7,120 nucleotides of DNA from an uncultured Porphyromonas sp. (GTDB lineage Bacteria > Bacteroidota > Bacteroidia > Bacteroidales > Porphyromonadaceae). The notes beneath the pieces are model-generated. The model was not told where the DNA came from. It saw nothing but the letters and a program-made list of their open reading frames with translations, and searched no databases. Below, piece after piece: positions 1 to 6,112 of this stretch. The stretch's first letter is position 1. Every line of letters starts with the position of its first letter. The stretch spans positions 1 through 7,120 of the forward strand of contig NZ_CAKRLH010000081.1 of NCBI RefSeq assembly GCF_934359325.1, read 5' to 3'. The position numbers and the translations under genes are program-made.

Positions 1-52
1 CGAGACCGAAGGTATTGTGCTCCTTGAGCGGTTGATCCTGCGTGATGCGCAT
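1..52 (-). CDS. murB: UDP-N-acetylenolpyruvoylglucosamine reductase (MurB), N-terminal fragment
   Basis: Only the first 17 codons lie in the window, reading leftwards off the edge: MRITQDQPLKEHNTFGL. The LK-x-x-NTFG-[IL] motif shortly after the start is the signature N-terminus of MurB, where E. coli reads SLKPWNTFGID. MurB is the cytoplasmic FAD- and NADPH-dependent reductase that converts UDP-GlcNAc-enolpyruvate to UDP-MurNAc in peptidoglycan synthesis. The ATG at 52-50 places the motif at the usual distance from the start. A TTG at 97-95 is in the same open frame but would add 15 residues not expected in the family. No Shine-Dalgarno sequence precedes the ATG, as is usual in Bacteroidetes. 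A TAnnTTTG promoter box lies about 55 bp upstream. The call rests on a short motif, so the family is likely but the rest of the protein is unseen. Confidence 0.75.
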   Translation of the reverse strand, partial: MRITQDQPLKEHNTFGL

Positions 53-107
53 ATGATGGTGGTCGTTACTTAGTCGATATAAACGGGACCCCTGCAATGA
101 TCCTCCT

Positions 108-115
108 CAAAGGTA
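108..115 (-). promoter_or_regulatory. Bacteroidetes -7 promoter box for murB
   Basis: The minus strand reads TACCTTTG, an exact match to the Bacteroidetes sigma-ABfr -7 consensus TAnnTTTG. Transcription would start about seven bases downstream, giving a leader of roughly 50 bases before the murB ATG. I see no convincing -33 TTTG/TTG element at the usual spacing, so the call rests on the box and its placement. Confidence 0.5.
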
Positions 116-183
116 CCCAAATTCTTCGCCGCCGATGTCCTCCCGAGCTGCCGATCGAGAAAGAGAAGTGAAGACTATAGTCC

Positions 184-196
184 CTGAAGGGCTGGG
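184..196. repeat. 13-bp direct repeat, left copy
   Basis: CTGAAGGGCTGGG occurs here and again, identically, at 579-591. The two copies flank the inverted-repeat-bracketed element; the left copy overlaps the first two bases of the left arm and the right copy begins three bases beyond the right arm. They could be a target-site duplication or part of the element ends. Confidence 0.6.
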
Positions 197-255
197 GGTG
201 ACGCATTTGAGCCTTTCGTAAGTCATCCAACTCATCATGAAGAGTGGGGAACGAA

Positions 256-282
256 GCACCCCGATAGGGGTGCCCGCTTTTT
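256..282 (+). terminator. Intrinsic-terminator-like hairpin with T-run
   Basis: A perfect 7-bp G+C-rich stem (GCACCCC 256-262 with GGGGTGC 267-273, loop GATA) is followed after four bases by TTTTT at 278-282. This is the form of a Rho-independent terminator for plus-strand transcription. No plus-strand gene ends upstream in the window, so what it would terminate is unclear. It may end a short unannotated transcript or simply belong to the palindrome cluster. Confidence 0.45.
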
Positions 283-285
283 AGA

Positions 286-319
286 CCCGGGTCGAGGGGC
301 GTAGCCCCGACGACCCGGG
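286..319. repeat. Two-part hairpin, 9-bp outer and 5-bp inner stem
   Basis: CCCGGGTCG (286-294) pairs with CGACCCGGG (311-319). Inside it, GGGGC (296-300) pairs with GCCCC (304-308) around a GTA loop, leaving small bulges between the two stems. No T-run follows, so it does not look like a terminator. Confidence 0.6.
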
Positions 320-342
320 GATCCGGTACCGCAAGCGATCCC

Positions 343-405
343 GCGACCCCGTAGGGTGTCGCACTGATTGACTGACTGGTATGTGCGACACCCTAGCGGG
401 GTCGC
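343..405. repeat. Long 22-bp hairpin with 18-base loop
   Basis: The arms at 343-364 and 383-405 are complementary over 22 bp, interrupted only by one extra G in the right arm (bulge near 396). The loop (365-382) contains the short tandem TGATTGACTGACTGG. It is the strongest inverted repeat in the gap. No T-run follows on either strand, which argues against a simple terminator. Confidence 0.7.
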
Positions 406-462
406 TGAAGACTCTCCTCGGCGATCCACAAGGGGTCGAGGGGGTAGGGAAGGGTCTTTGTA

Positions 463-492
463 CATCGGTCACCGCTTCGCGGATGACCGATG
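463..492. repeat. Hairpin with TTC loop
   Basis: CATCGGTC (463-470) pairs with GACCGATG (485-492). The inner CCGC (472-475) pairs with GCGG (479-482) around a TTC loop. A one-base (A) and a two-base (AT) bulge separate the two stem segments. Confidence 0.6.
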
Positions 493-502
493 CCTATGGA
501 GC

Positions 503-522
503 GAGCACCCTTCGGGTGCCTC
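503..522. repeat. Short GCACCC/GGGTGC hairpin
   Basis: GCACCC (505-510) pairs with GGGTGC (514-519) around a TTC loop, and GA/TC can add two pairs past a bulged C. The stem core is the same as in the terminator-like hairpin at 256-273, so the two may belong to one palindrome family. Confidence 0.5.
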
Positions 523-578
523 ACGGATAAGCCCTATAGGTATATGATTACCCCAATGCTCAATTGCGTCACCCCTGG

Positions 579-591
579 CTGAAGGGCTGGG
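579..591. repeat. 13-bp direct repeat, right copy
   Basis: This is a perfect copy of the 13-mer at 184-196, in the same orientation, lying just outside the right inverted-repeat arm and just upstream of the promoter at 608-615. Confidence 0.6.
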
Positions 592-607
592 ATTGAGTGC
601 AAAGTGC

Positions 608-615
608 TACCTTTG
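608..615 (+). promoter_or_regulatory. Bacteroidetes -7 promoter box for the LTA-synthase-like gene
   Basis: TACCTTTG is an exact match to TAnnTTTG and is the same octamer as the murB box. A start near 622 would give a leader of about 43 bases before the ATG at 665. No clear -33 TTTG is present at the usual spacing; the nearest upstream TTG (593-595) is only 12 bases away. The box also forms part of a small inverted repeat, GCAAAG (599-604) with CTTTGC (611-616). Confidence 0.55.
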
Positions 616-664
616 CGGGACTAAAACTCCTTTTTGTCCTGACATTATAACTTGCTTTTCCTAA

Positions 665-2683
665 ATGGGTGTCCTAAGGATACGCAATAGGTGGGTCGCC
701 ATGCTGGCTCACACCGGTCTGGCAGTGGTGCTGATGACACTATGCCGACTGCTCTACTACTTCTTCAATAAGAGTCTCTTCAGCTTCATTGCGCTACCCC
801 ATCTGCTGACACTCCTCGTCGGCGGGCTTCACTACGATGTGGCAGTGATCCTCTATGGCTGTATTATCTACTATCTGATGATGATAGCGGGGGCGTTCCT
901 CCCTCTGCAGCTGGAGCGACGTCGCTGGTGGCAGGTGGTAAGGGCGGTCGGCTTCCTCCTGCCGATGAGCCTGATGCTGGTGATGAATATCTGCGACACC
1001 GGCTACTATCCCTACGTCCTGAGTCGTGCCTCGAGACAGCTCTTCTACGAGTTTGGCGAAGAGGATATGGTTGGTCTTGCCGGTGGCTTCATGGTTCAGT
1101 TTTGGCCCCTCACCTTAGCCTTTTTCGTCCTGATGTTTCTGCTGGTCTACGGTTTCCTTCGTTTCTCCTACGAGCCCATAGGGGAGCAAAGGAGTCCGCT
1201 CGCACGGCGGATCCTCGGAGCTGTCGTTGCTGTCGGTCTCATCGTGGTCGGTATGCGAGGCACCCTTCGATCTCATGAGCGTCCGCTGAGTGAGGCGATA
1301 GCCGACAGGTACATCGAGGACTATCGGGAGGTGGCGCTGGTGCTGAATACTCCTTACTCGCTCTCCCGAAGCTCCGGTGCGCGTTTTGTCCGGTATCGCT
1401 TCTACGACCCGACCGAGCTCAGGGAGCTCTTTGATCCCACCTATCAGGCCAAGCCACTGGCACCTGGAGACACACTCTACGGTTCGCTCCGGGGGTACAA
1501 TGTGATGATCGTCCTGATGGAGAGCATGGGGAGAGAGTATGTCGGCGCCCTCAATACGGAGATCCCCGGCTACGAGAGCTATACGCCCTTCCTCGACTCG
1601 CTGATCCCCCATACGCTCTACGCGAAGTATGGGTATGCGAATGGGAAGCGCTCCGTCGAGTCCTTCCCCTCAATCTATGCATCGCTCCCTACCTTTGGCG
1701 CTACCTTCAACGACAAGGAGTATCAGATGCAGGACTATCAGCAGTGTCACGCCTTTACGTCGGGGCTGCCGCTGATGTTGCGCAACGAGGGGTATGACCT
1801 GAAGTTTTACCACGGTGACGAGCCTGGGGCGATGGGTTTCTATGGCTTTCTCCACCGGATGGGCCTTGAGCGTCAGTACACGGCGGAGGACTTCCGCCAG
1901 GAGGTGCCGGATGCCGATCGGTATTTTATGAATTCGTGGGGCGTCTTTGACGACCCCTTTGAGCAGGCAATGGCGCGGGACATGAAGCACTCACTGAGAG
2001 AGCCTTTCGGAGCCTTCTTCTTCTCCCTCACCAACCACCACCCCTTCCAGCTCCCCCGCGGGTATGAGGAAAGGTATAAGCCGGACACGCTCCCGATCCA
2101 CCGCACGGCGCAGTATTCAGATGAGGCGCTGCGAAACTTCTTTGACTCCATCAAGGATGAGCCGTGGTATGATCACACGATCTTTGTCATCACCGGTGAC
2201 CACACCAATCAGAGCGACCGCCCCGAGTACGACTGCTCGGCGGGTAGGTCGATGGTACCGATCTGCTTTTATGTCCCGGACGGCTCCCTCCGGGGCGAGA
2301 TCTCAGACCGAGTGGTGCAGCATATGGACATCTATCCGACCCTGCTCTACCTGCTGGGTATCGAGCGCCCGATCTACGCCTATGGGCACAATATTTTTGA
2401 TGACTCGGCGGATCACTATGCTCTCAATAACTTCTTTGACCGCTACTTCCTCTTTACGAAGGAGCTGACGGTAGTGATGCGTCGCGACGGTGAGGTCTCT
2501 GTCGAGGCCCCTCGCGCACCGGTGCAGACGGATCATACCGACCCGACACTACCGAGCGACTCCGTCCGAGACCACTACAGTCGCCTGCTAAGAGCGATAG
2601 CCCAGGACTACAACGAGCGGATCTTCTCTGCGGACTTCGTACTGACCGACTCTGATGCTGCCCACTCGGGCGCACGGCATTAA
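665..2683 (+). CDS. LTA synthase family membrane protein (sulfatase-fold phosphotransferase)
   Basis: The 672-residue product has the LtaS plan: about five hydrophobic spans (roughly residues 12-33, 44-60, 62-80, 93-112 and 145-165) plus a further one near 183-198, then a large extracytoplasmic sulfatase/alkaline-phosphatase-fold domain from about 275 to 580. Visible active-site motifs are NVMIVLMES (279-287, metal-binding Glu286), NGKRSVES (326-333, Ser330 probably replacing the LtaS nucleophile Thr), SLTNHHPF (454-461) and ITGDHTN (509-515, metal-binding Asp512 and His513). In Firmicutes, LtaS polymerises glycerol phosphate from phosphatidylglycerol. Gram-negative relatives transfer phosphoglycerol or phosphoethanolamine to glycans or lipids, so the substrate here is unknown. 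The ATG at 665 lies about 50 bp after a promoter box; a second ATG at codon 13 is possible. There is no Shine-Dalgarno site. The gene appears intact and probably forms a single transcription unit, since a gap with repeats and a new promoter follows. Family confidence is high, substrate confidence low. Confidence 0.88.
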   Translation: MGVLRIRNRWVAMLAHTGLAVVLMTLCRLLYYFFNKSLFSFIALPHLLTLLVGGLHYDVAVILYGCIIYYLMMIAGAFLPLQLERRRWWQVVRAVGFLLPMSLMLVMNICDTGYYPYVLSRASRQLFYEFGEEDMVGLAGGFMVQFWPLTLAFFVLMFLLVYGFLRFSYEPIGEQRSPLARRILGAVVAVGLIVVGMRGTLRSHERPLSEAIADRYIEDYREVALVLNTPYSLSRSSGARFVRYRFYDPTELRELFDPTYQAKPLAPGDTLYGSLRGYNVMIVLMESMGREYVGALNTEIPGYESYTPFLDSLIPHTLYAKYGYANGKRSVESFPSIYASLPTFGATFNDKEYQMQDYQQCHAFTSGLPLMLRNEGYDLKFYHGDEPGAMGFYGFLHRMGLERQYTAEDFRQEVPDADRYFMNSWGVFDDPFEQAMARDMKHSLREPFGAFFFSLTNHHPFQLPRGYEERYKPDTLPIHRTAQYSDEALRNFFDSIKDEPWYDHTIFVITGDHTNQSDRPEYDCSAGRSMVPICFYVPDGSLRGEISDRVVQHMDIYPTLLYLLGIERPIYAYGHNIFDDSADHYALNNFFDRYFLFTKELTVVMRRDGEVSVEAPRAPVQTDHTDPTLPSDSVRDHYSRLLRAIAQDYNERIFSADFVLTDSDAAHSGARH

Positions 2684-2684
2684 C

Positions 2685-2698
2685 CCCTCTCTCGAGGG
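2685..2698 (+). terminator. Weak hairpin after the LTA-synthase-like gene
   Basis: CCCTC (2685-2689) pairs with GAGGG (2694-2698) around a TCTC loop, two bases after the TAA. The downstream sequence is only moderately T-rich (GATTTCTATT), so termination here is possible but weakly supported. Together with GGGCTGA (2696-2702) and TCAGCCT (2769-2775), it also forms an outer inverted repeat around the triple palindrome. Confidence 0.25.
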
Positions 2699-2705
2699 CT
2701 GATTT

Positions 2706-2765
2706 CTATTACCGGTATTAGGTGCGCCTAATACCGGTAATAGTCTTCACTAATACCGGTAATAG
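2706..2765. repeat. Three-copy 16-bp palindromic repeat
   Basis: Three units share the core TACCGGTA. Copy 1 is CTATTACCGGTATTAG (2706-2721). Copies 2 and 3 are CTAATACCGGTAATAG (2728-2743 and 2750-2765), exact reverse complements of copy 1. Copies 1 and 2 form a perfect 17-bp hairpin (2706-2722 with 2727-2743) with a TGCG loop. Copy 3 is a direct repeat of copy 2 at 22-bp spacing and could pair with copy 1 instead. GGGCTGA (2696-2702) and TCAGCCT (2769-2775) bracket the set. It lies between the two genes, about 80 bp upstream of the glnS promoter box. It may be an intergenic repeat element, an operator array, or a bidirectional transcript-end structure. Confidence 0.8.
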
Positions 2766-2845
2766 ATGTCAGCCTGAGGGGGTGGACTCTAATCCTCTTG
2801 CACTGAGGTCGTGGTAAGAGTGGTGGATAGGTGGGGTAATTGTAG

Positions 2846-2853
2846 TATCTTTG
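2846..2853 (+). promoter_or_regulatory. Bacteroidetes -7 promoter box for the glnS cluster
   Basis: TATCTTTG is an exact match to TAnnTTTG, 78 bases before the glnS ATG, implying a leader of about 70 bases. No good -33 element is seen. It is the only such box I noticed close upstream of a gene start in the glnS to OstA cluster, which supports co-transcription. Confidence 0.55.
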
Positions 2854-2931
2854 TGATCAGTGGTGTGGCATCGTGACCGGCTTCCCGGGAGCTGTCGTCC
2901 GCCCTGTTTTTTACCCTATTAAGAGCCTTGT

Positions 2932-4653
2932 ATGAGCGAGATAGTAGAACCAGTAAAAAGCGGCGAGGAGAAGTCGCTCAATTTTATACAGCAGATCGTG
3001 GAGCGTGACCTCCGGGAGGGGCTCCACAACGGGCGCATCCAGACGCGATTCCCACCGGAGCCCAATGGCTACCTCCACATCGGGCACGCCAAGGCAGTCT
3101 GTATGGACTTCGGTATCGCAGAGAAGTACGGCGGAGTCTGCAACATCCGCTTCGACGACACCAACCCCGTCAAGGAGGACCAGGAGTATGTCGATGCGAT
3201 CCTGCGGGATATCGAGTGGCTCGGCTTCCACTGGGGCAATGTCTACCACGCCAGTGACTACTTCGAGAAGCTCTATGACTTTGCCGTCGACCTGATCAAG
3301 CGGGGACTGGCCTATGTCGATGAGCAGACCTCCGAGCAGATCGCTGCTCAGAAGGGGACGCTCACCGAGCCGGGGACAGACAGCCCCTATCGGGATCGTC
3401 CCGTGGAGGAGAATCTCCGGCTATTTGAGGAAATGCGCCACGGCAAGCACGCCGAGGGGTCGATGACCCTCCGGGCGAAGATCGACATGGCGCACCCCAA
3501 CCTCCTCTTCCGCGACCCGATCATCTACCGCATCATCAAGAAGCCGCACGCTCGCACCGGGACGGACTGGTCGGTCTATCCGATGTACGACTTTGCTCAT
3601 GGACAGAGTGACTACTTCGAGGGAGTAACCCACTCGATCTGTACGCTCGAGTTTGTCCCCCATCGCCCCCTTTACGACTATTTCATCGACCTCCTCAAGC
3701 CTGAGGACAGCGACTACCGCCCTCGCCAGTATGAGTTTAATCGGCTCAATCTCACCCACACGGTGATGAGTAAGCGGAAGCTCCTGGAGCTTGTGCAGCG
3801 CGGTCTCGTACACGGCTGGGACGATCCGCGAATGCCCACCCTCGTCGGGATGCGCCGGAGAGGCTACACGCCACAGAGTATCCGAAACTTCATTGGCGCC
3901 ATCGGCTACACGAAGTACGACGGTACCATCGAGGAGGAGCACCTGGAGCACTATGTCCGGGAGGATCTGAATAAGGTCGCCACCCGTGCCGCCGTGGTGC
4001 TGGATCCGGTGAAGCTGGTGATCACTAATTATCCCGAGGGAGAGACTGAGGAGATGGAGTGTGTCAATAATCCGGAGGATCCCGATGCAGGCACTCACAC
4101 GCAGACCTTTGGACGTGAGCTCTGGATTGAGCGAGAGGACTTTATGGAGGATGCACCCAAGAAGTACTTCCGTCTCACCCCCGGGCGCGAGACTCGTCTC
4201 CGCTCCGCCTACATCGTCACCTGCACCGGATGCGAGAAGGACTCCGAGGGACGTATTACCACCGTCTATGCCGAGTACGATCCGGAGAGTAAGACCGGCG
4301 GCGCCACTGCCAATCGTAAGGTGAAGGGGACCATCCACTGGGTCTACGCTGCCGGAGCGCAGCCGGTCGAGGTCCGTATGTACGACCATCTCTTCTCTGC
4401 CGAGGATCCGATGGCGGAGGAGTACAATGACATCAGCGAGCTGATCAATCCTCAGAGTGAGACGATCCTTTACCCCTGTTATGCCGAGAAGTTTATCACG
4501 GAGGCTCAGGTGGAGGATCACTACCAATTTGTCCGCAAAGGCTACTTTACGAAGGATAAGGACAGCACAGACGAGCTGCCGGTATTCAATCAGACTGTCT
4601 CCCTCCGCGACTCGTGGAAGAAGATGGTCAATAACGACAAAGCCAATAAGTAA
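2932..4653 (+). CDS. glnS: Glutaminyl-tRNA synthetase
   Basis: This 573-residue cytoplasmic class I enzyme charges tRNA-Gln with glutamine using ATP. The Rossmann catalytic core carries PPEPNGYLHIGHAKA (41-55, HIGH motif 49-52) and FDDTNPVKEDQEYVDAI (74-90). The GlnRS-type stretch YPMYDFAHGQSDYFEG (216-231), followed by VTHSICTLEF, and the KMSKS-equivalent VMSKRK (278-283) complete the core. The C-terminal half matches the anticodon-binding beta-barrels, for example KVKGTIHWVYAAGAQPVEVR (about residues 464-483) and the LYPCYAEKF segment. Length is normal for GlnRS, and the motifs favour GlnRS over a glutamyl enzyme, implying direct charging rather than only the GatCAB route. The ATG at 2932 gives the expected short leader before the core and has no Shine-Dalgarno sequence. 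The gene ends in tandem stops, TAA TAG, six bases before the next ATG and in the same frame. Confidence 0.96.
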   Translation: MSEIVEPVKSGEEKSLNFIQQIVERDLREGLHNGRIQTRFPPEPNGYLHIGHAKAVCMDFGIAEKYGGVCNIRFDDTNPVKEDQEYVDAILRDIEWLGFHWGNVYHASDYFEKLYDFAVDLIKRGLAYVDEQTSEQIAAQKGTLTEPGTDSPYRDRPVEENLRLFEEMRHGKHAEGSMTLRAKIDMAHPNLLFRDPIIYRIIKKPHARTGTDWSVYPMYDFAHGQSDYFEGVTHSICTLEFVPHRPLYDYFIDLLKPEDSDYRPRQYEFNRLNLTHTVMSKRKLLELVQRGLVHGWDDPRMPTLVGMRRRGYTPQSIRNFIGAIGYTKYDGTIEEEHLEHYVREDLNKVATRAAVVLDPVKLVITNYPEGETEEMECVNNPEDPDAGTHTQTFGRELWIEREDFMEDAPKKYFRLTPGRETRLRSAYIVTCTGCEKDSEGRITTVYAEYDPESKTGGATANRKVKGTIHWVYAAGAQPVEVRMYDHLFSAEDPMAEEYNDISELINPQSETILYPCYAEKFITEAQVEDHYQFVRKGYFTKDKDSTDELPVFNQTVSLRDSWKKMVNNDKANK

Positions 4654-4659
4654 TAGGTC

Positions 4660-6081
4660 ATGCTAATGAGTACGCAACTCCATACCCGGTCCCATCAGAG
4701 GCAGCTCCTGACTCTCCTCTGCCTGCTCCTCGCTCCGCTGACGATGCTCGCTCAGAGTAGTAAGAATGTGGTGGATGAGGTGGCCTGGGTCGTGGGCGAT
4801 GAGCCGATCCTGCTCTCCGACATTGAGCGACAGAGGATGTACTACGAGAGCATGGGTCAGCCCTTCCAGGGCGATCCGCGCTGCATCATCCCTGAGCAGA
4901 TGGCGATCTCGAAGCTCTTCCTCAACCAAGCCAAGATCGACAGTATCGAACCCAATCAGCAGATGATCAATGCCAATGTCAATCAGTGGCTGGAGCAGGT
5001 GACCAATCAGCTGGGGAGTAAGGAGAAGCTCGAGGAGTACCTCGGGCAGAAGTACTCTCAGATACGGGAGGACCGCCGTAAGGTAGTGGCTGAGCAGTAC
5101 ACCGTCATGCAGATGCAGCAGAAGATCGTCGGTGAGGTGATGGTCGCTCCGTCGGAGGTCAATCGCTTCTATGAGCAGATCAATAAGGACTCCCTGCCCT
5201 TTGTCCCCACGACGGTGGAGGTGCAGATCCTCACCCTTCAGCCCAAGATCTCGATCAAGGAGGTCGATGCAGTGAAGCAGCGACTGGTCGACTTCACAGA
5301 GCAGGTCAATAGCGGGAAGTCTGACTTCGAGACCCTGGCTCGCCTTTACTCTAAGGACAATGAGACCGCTCTCAGAGGTGGTGAGATCGGCTTTGTCGGT
5401 CGTGCAGAGCTGGAGCCGGAGTTTGCCAACGTCGCCTTTAGCCTCAATGACCCGAAGAAAGTGTCACGCATCGTGGAGACAAAGCGGGGCTACCACATCA
5501 TCCAGCTGATCGATAAGCGAGGTGACCTGATCAATGTGCGGCATATCATGCTGAGTCCGGAGGTCAATCAGGAGGAGCTCCTTGCGACCAATAGCCGGAT
5601 GGACTCCATTGCCGGCATCATCACGAGGGACAGCGTCCCCTTTGCCACCGCTGCACTCTACTACTCCTCCGATGAGGATACCCGTCTGAGCAACGGTCAG
5701 ATGGTGAATGCGAATCAGCAGAGCTCCCTCTTCGGCACCTCTCGCTTCCAGATGTCTGACCTGCCGCAGGAGATGTCTCCGCTCGTAGCGGAGCTGAGCG
5801 AGGGCGAGATCACCAAGCCCTTTACCATGACGGATAAGAATAACCACCTCGTGGTGGCGATCGCCCGCCTCAAGAGCCGCAAGTCCGGGCACCGTGCCAA
5901 TGTCGTCGACGACTATCAGGTGATCAAGGATATGGTGGAGGGGAAAAAGCGTGAGGAGCTGCTCGATGAGTGGATCCGCGAGAAGCAGAAGACCACCTAC
6001 GTCAGCATCGCTCCCGCCTATCGTCAGTGCACCTTTCAGTACCCCGGCTGGGTGCTTCGTGAGGGTACGGAGAAGAAGTAA
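4660..6081 (+). CDS. SurA-like periplasmic peptidyl-prolyl cis-trans isomerase (PpiC/parvulin type)
   Basis: The 473-residue protein begins with a Sec signal peptide (hydrophobic LLTLLCLLLAPLTMLA at 16-31, likely cut after Ala31); Cys21 is not in a convincing lipobox. A SurA-type N-terminal region follows (about 37-180, starting VVDEVAWVVGDEPILLSDIE). The first parvulin module (about 186-286) shows LARLYSKDN, GGEIGFVGRAELEPEFANVAF (240-260) and GYHIIQL (277-283). A second, more divergent module (about 291-404) starts INVRHIML and ends HLVVAIARL. SurA proteins chaperone and isomerise outer-membrane beta-barrel proteins in the periplasm. The position, 6 bp after glnS and 31 bp before an OstA-like gene, fits an envelope-assembly role. 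In E. coli, surA also sits beside the OstA-family gene lptD. The start could be ATG 4660 or ATG 4666; both leave the signal peptide intact. Isomerase activity is not proven, as the first module lacks the usual first-strand His. Confidence 0.9.
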   Translation: MLMSTQLHTRSHQRQLLTLLCLLLAPLTMLAQSSKNVVDEVAWVVGDEPILLSDIERQRMYYESMGQPFQGDPRCIIPEQMAISKLFLNQAKIDSIEPNQQMINANVNQWLEQVTNQLGSKEKLEEYLGQKYSQIREDRRKVVAEQYTVMQMQQKIVGEVMVAPSEVNRFYEQINKDSLPFVPTTVEVQILTLQPKISIKEVDAVKQRLVDFTEQVNSGKSDFETLARLYSKDNETALRGGEIGFVGRAELEPEFANVAFSLNDPKKVSRIVETKRGYHIIQLIDKRGDLINVRHIMLSPEVNQEELLATNSRMDSIAGIITRDSVPFATAALYYSSDEDTRLSNGQMVNANQQSSLFGTSRFQMSDLPQEMSPLVAELSEGEITKPFTMTDKNNHLVVAIARLKSRKSGHRANVVDDYQVIKDMVEGKKREELLDEWIREKQKTTYVSIAPAYRQCTFQYPGWVLREGTEKK

Positions 6082-6112
6082 GCTTGTCTCTATACTGCAA
6101 GAGTAGTCTCGT

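Larger units (their letters stand above)
195..575. repeat. Hairpin-rich intergenic element bracketed by 18-bp inverted repeats
   Basis: The left arm (195-212, GGGGTGACGCATTTGAGC) and right arm (558-575, GCTCAATTGCGTCACCCC) are reverse complements at 17 of 18 positions. As plus-strand RNA the helix could extend outward by about five more pairs (190-194 with 576-580) using G-U wobbles that would not form on the minus strand. Five separate hairpins sit inside, at 256-273, 286-319, 343-405, 463-492 and 503-522. No plausible protein is encoded; the reading frames crossing it are short and of low-complexity composition. It occupies most of the 612-bp gap between divergent murB and the LTA-synthase-like gene. 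It could be a MITE-like non-autonomous element, a cluster of intergenic palindromes, or a structured RNA. The sequence alone does not decide, and I do not recognise it as a known RNA family. Confidence 0.55.

Noticed and set aside
2..73. Plus-strand open stretch ETEGIVLLERLILRDAHMM... ending in TAG at 71-73, as the tail of a gene
   Set aside because: The opposite strand gives the clear MurB N-terminal motif with an ATG and a promoter box, which explains these bases better.
97..171. 24-codon plus-strand reading frame starting MILLKGTQILRRR
   Set aside because: It is short, has no promoter or ribosome-binding context, overlaps the murB promoter, and matches no family I know.
235..465. 76-codon minus-strand frame across the hairpin region
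   Set aside because: Its composition (Arg, Gly, Pro and Ser rich) follows the G+C-rich palindromes, and no domain or promoter is visible.
2706..2765. CRISPR-like array
   Set aside because: There are only three units, two inverted relative to the first, with spacers of 6 bp and no cas genes.
2887..2912. Possible attenuator before glnS: GGG/CCC pairing followed by six T at 2907-2912
   Set aside because: The stem is only three base pairs with a long loop, so a transcription-terminating structure is not supported.
3421..4527. Long minus-strand frame (368 codons) inside glnS
   Set aside because: It is the antisense shadow of a highly conserved gene in G+C-rich DNA; its protein has no recognisable motif.
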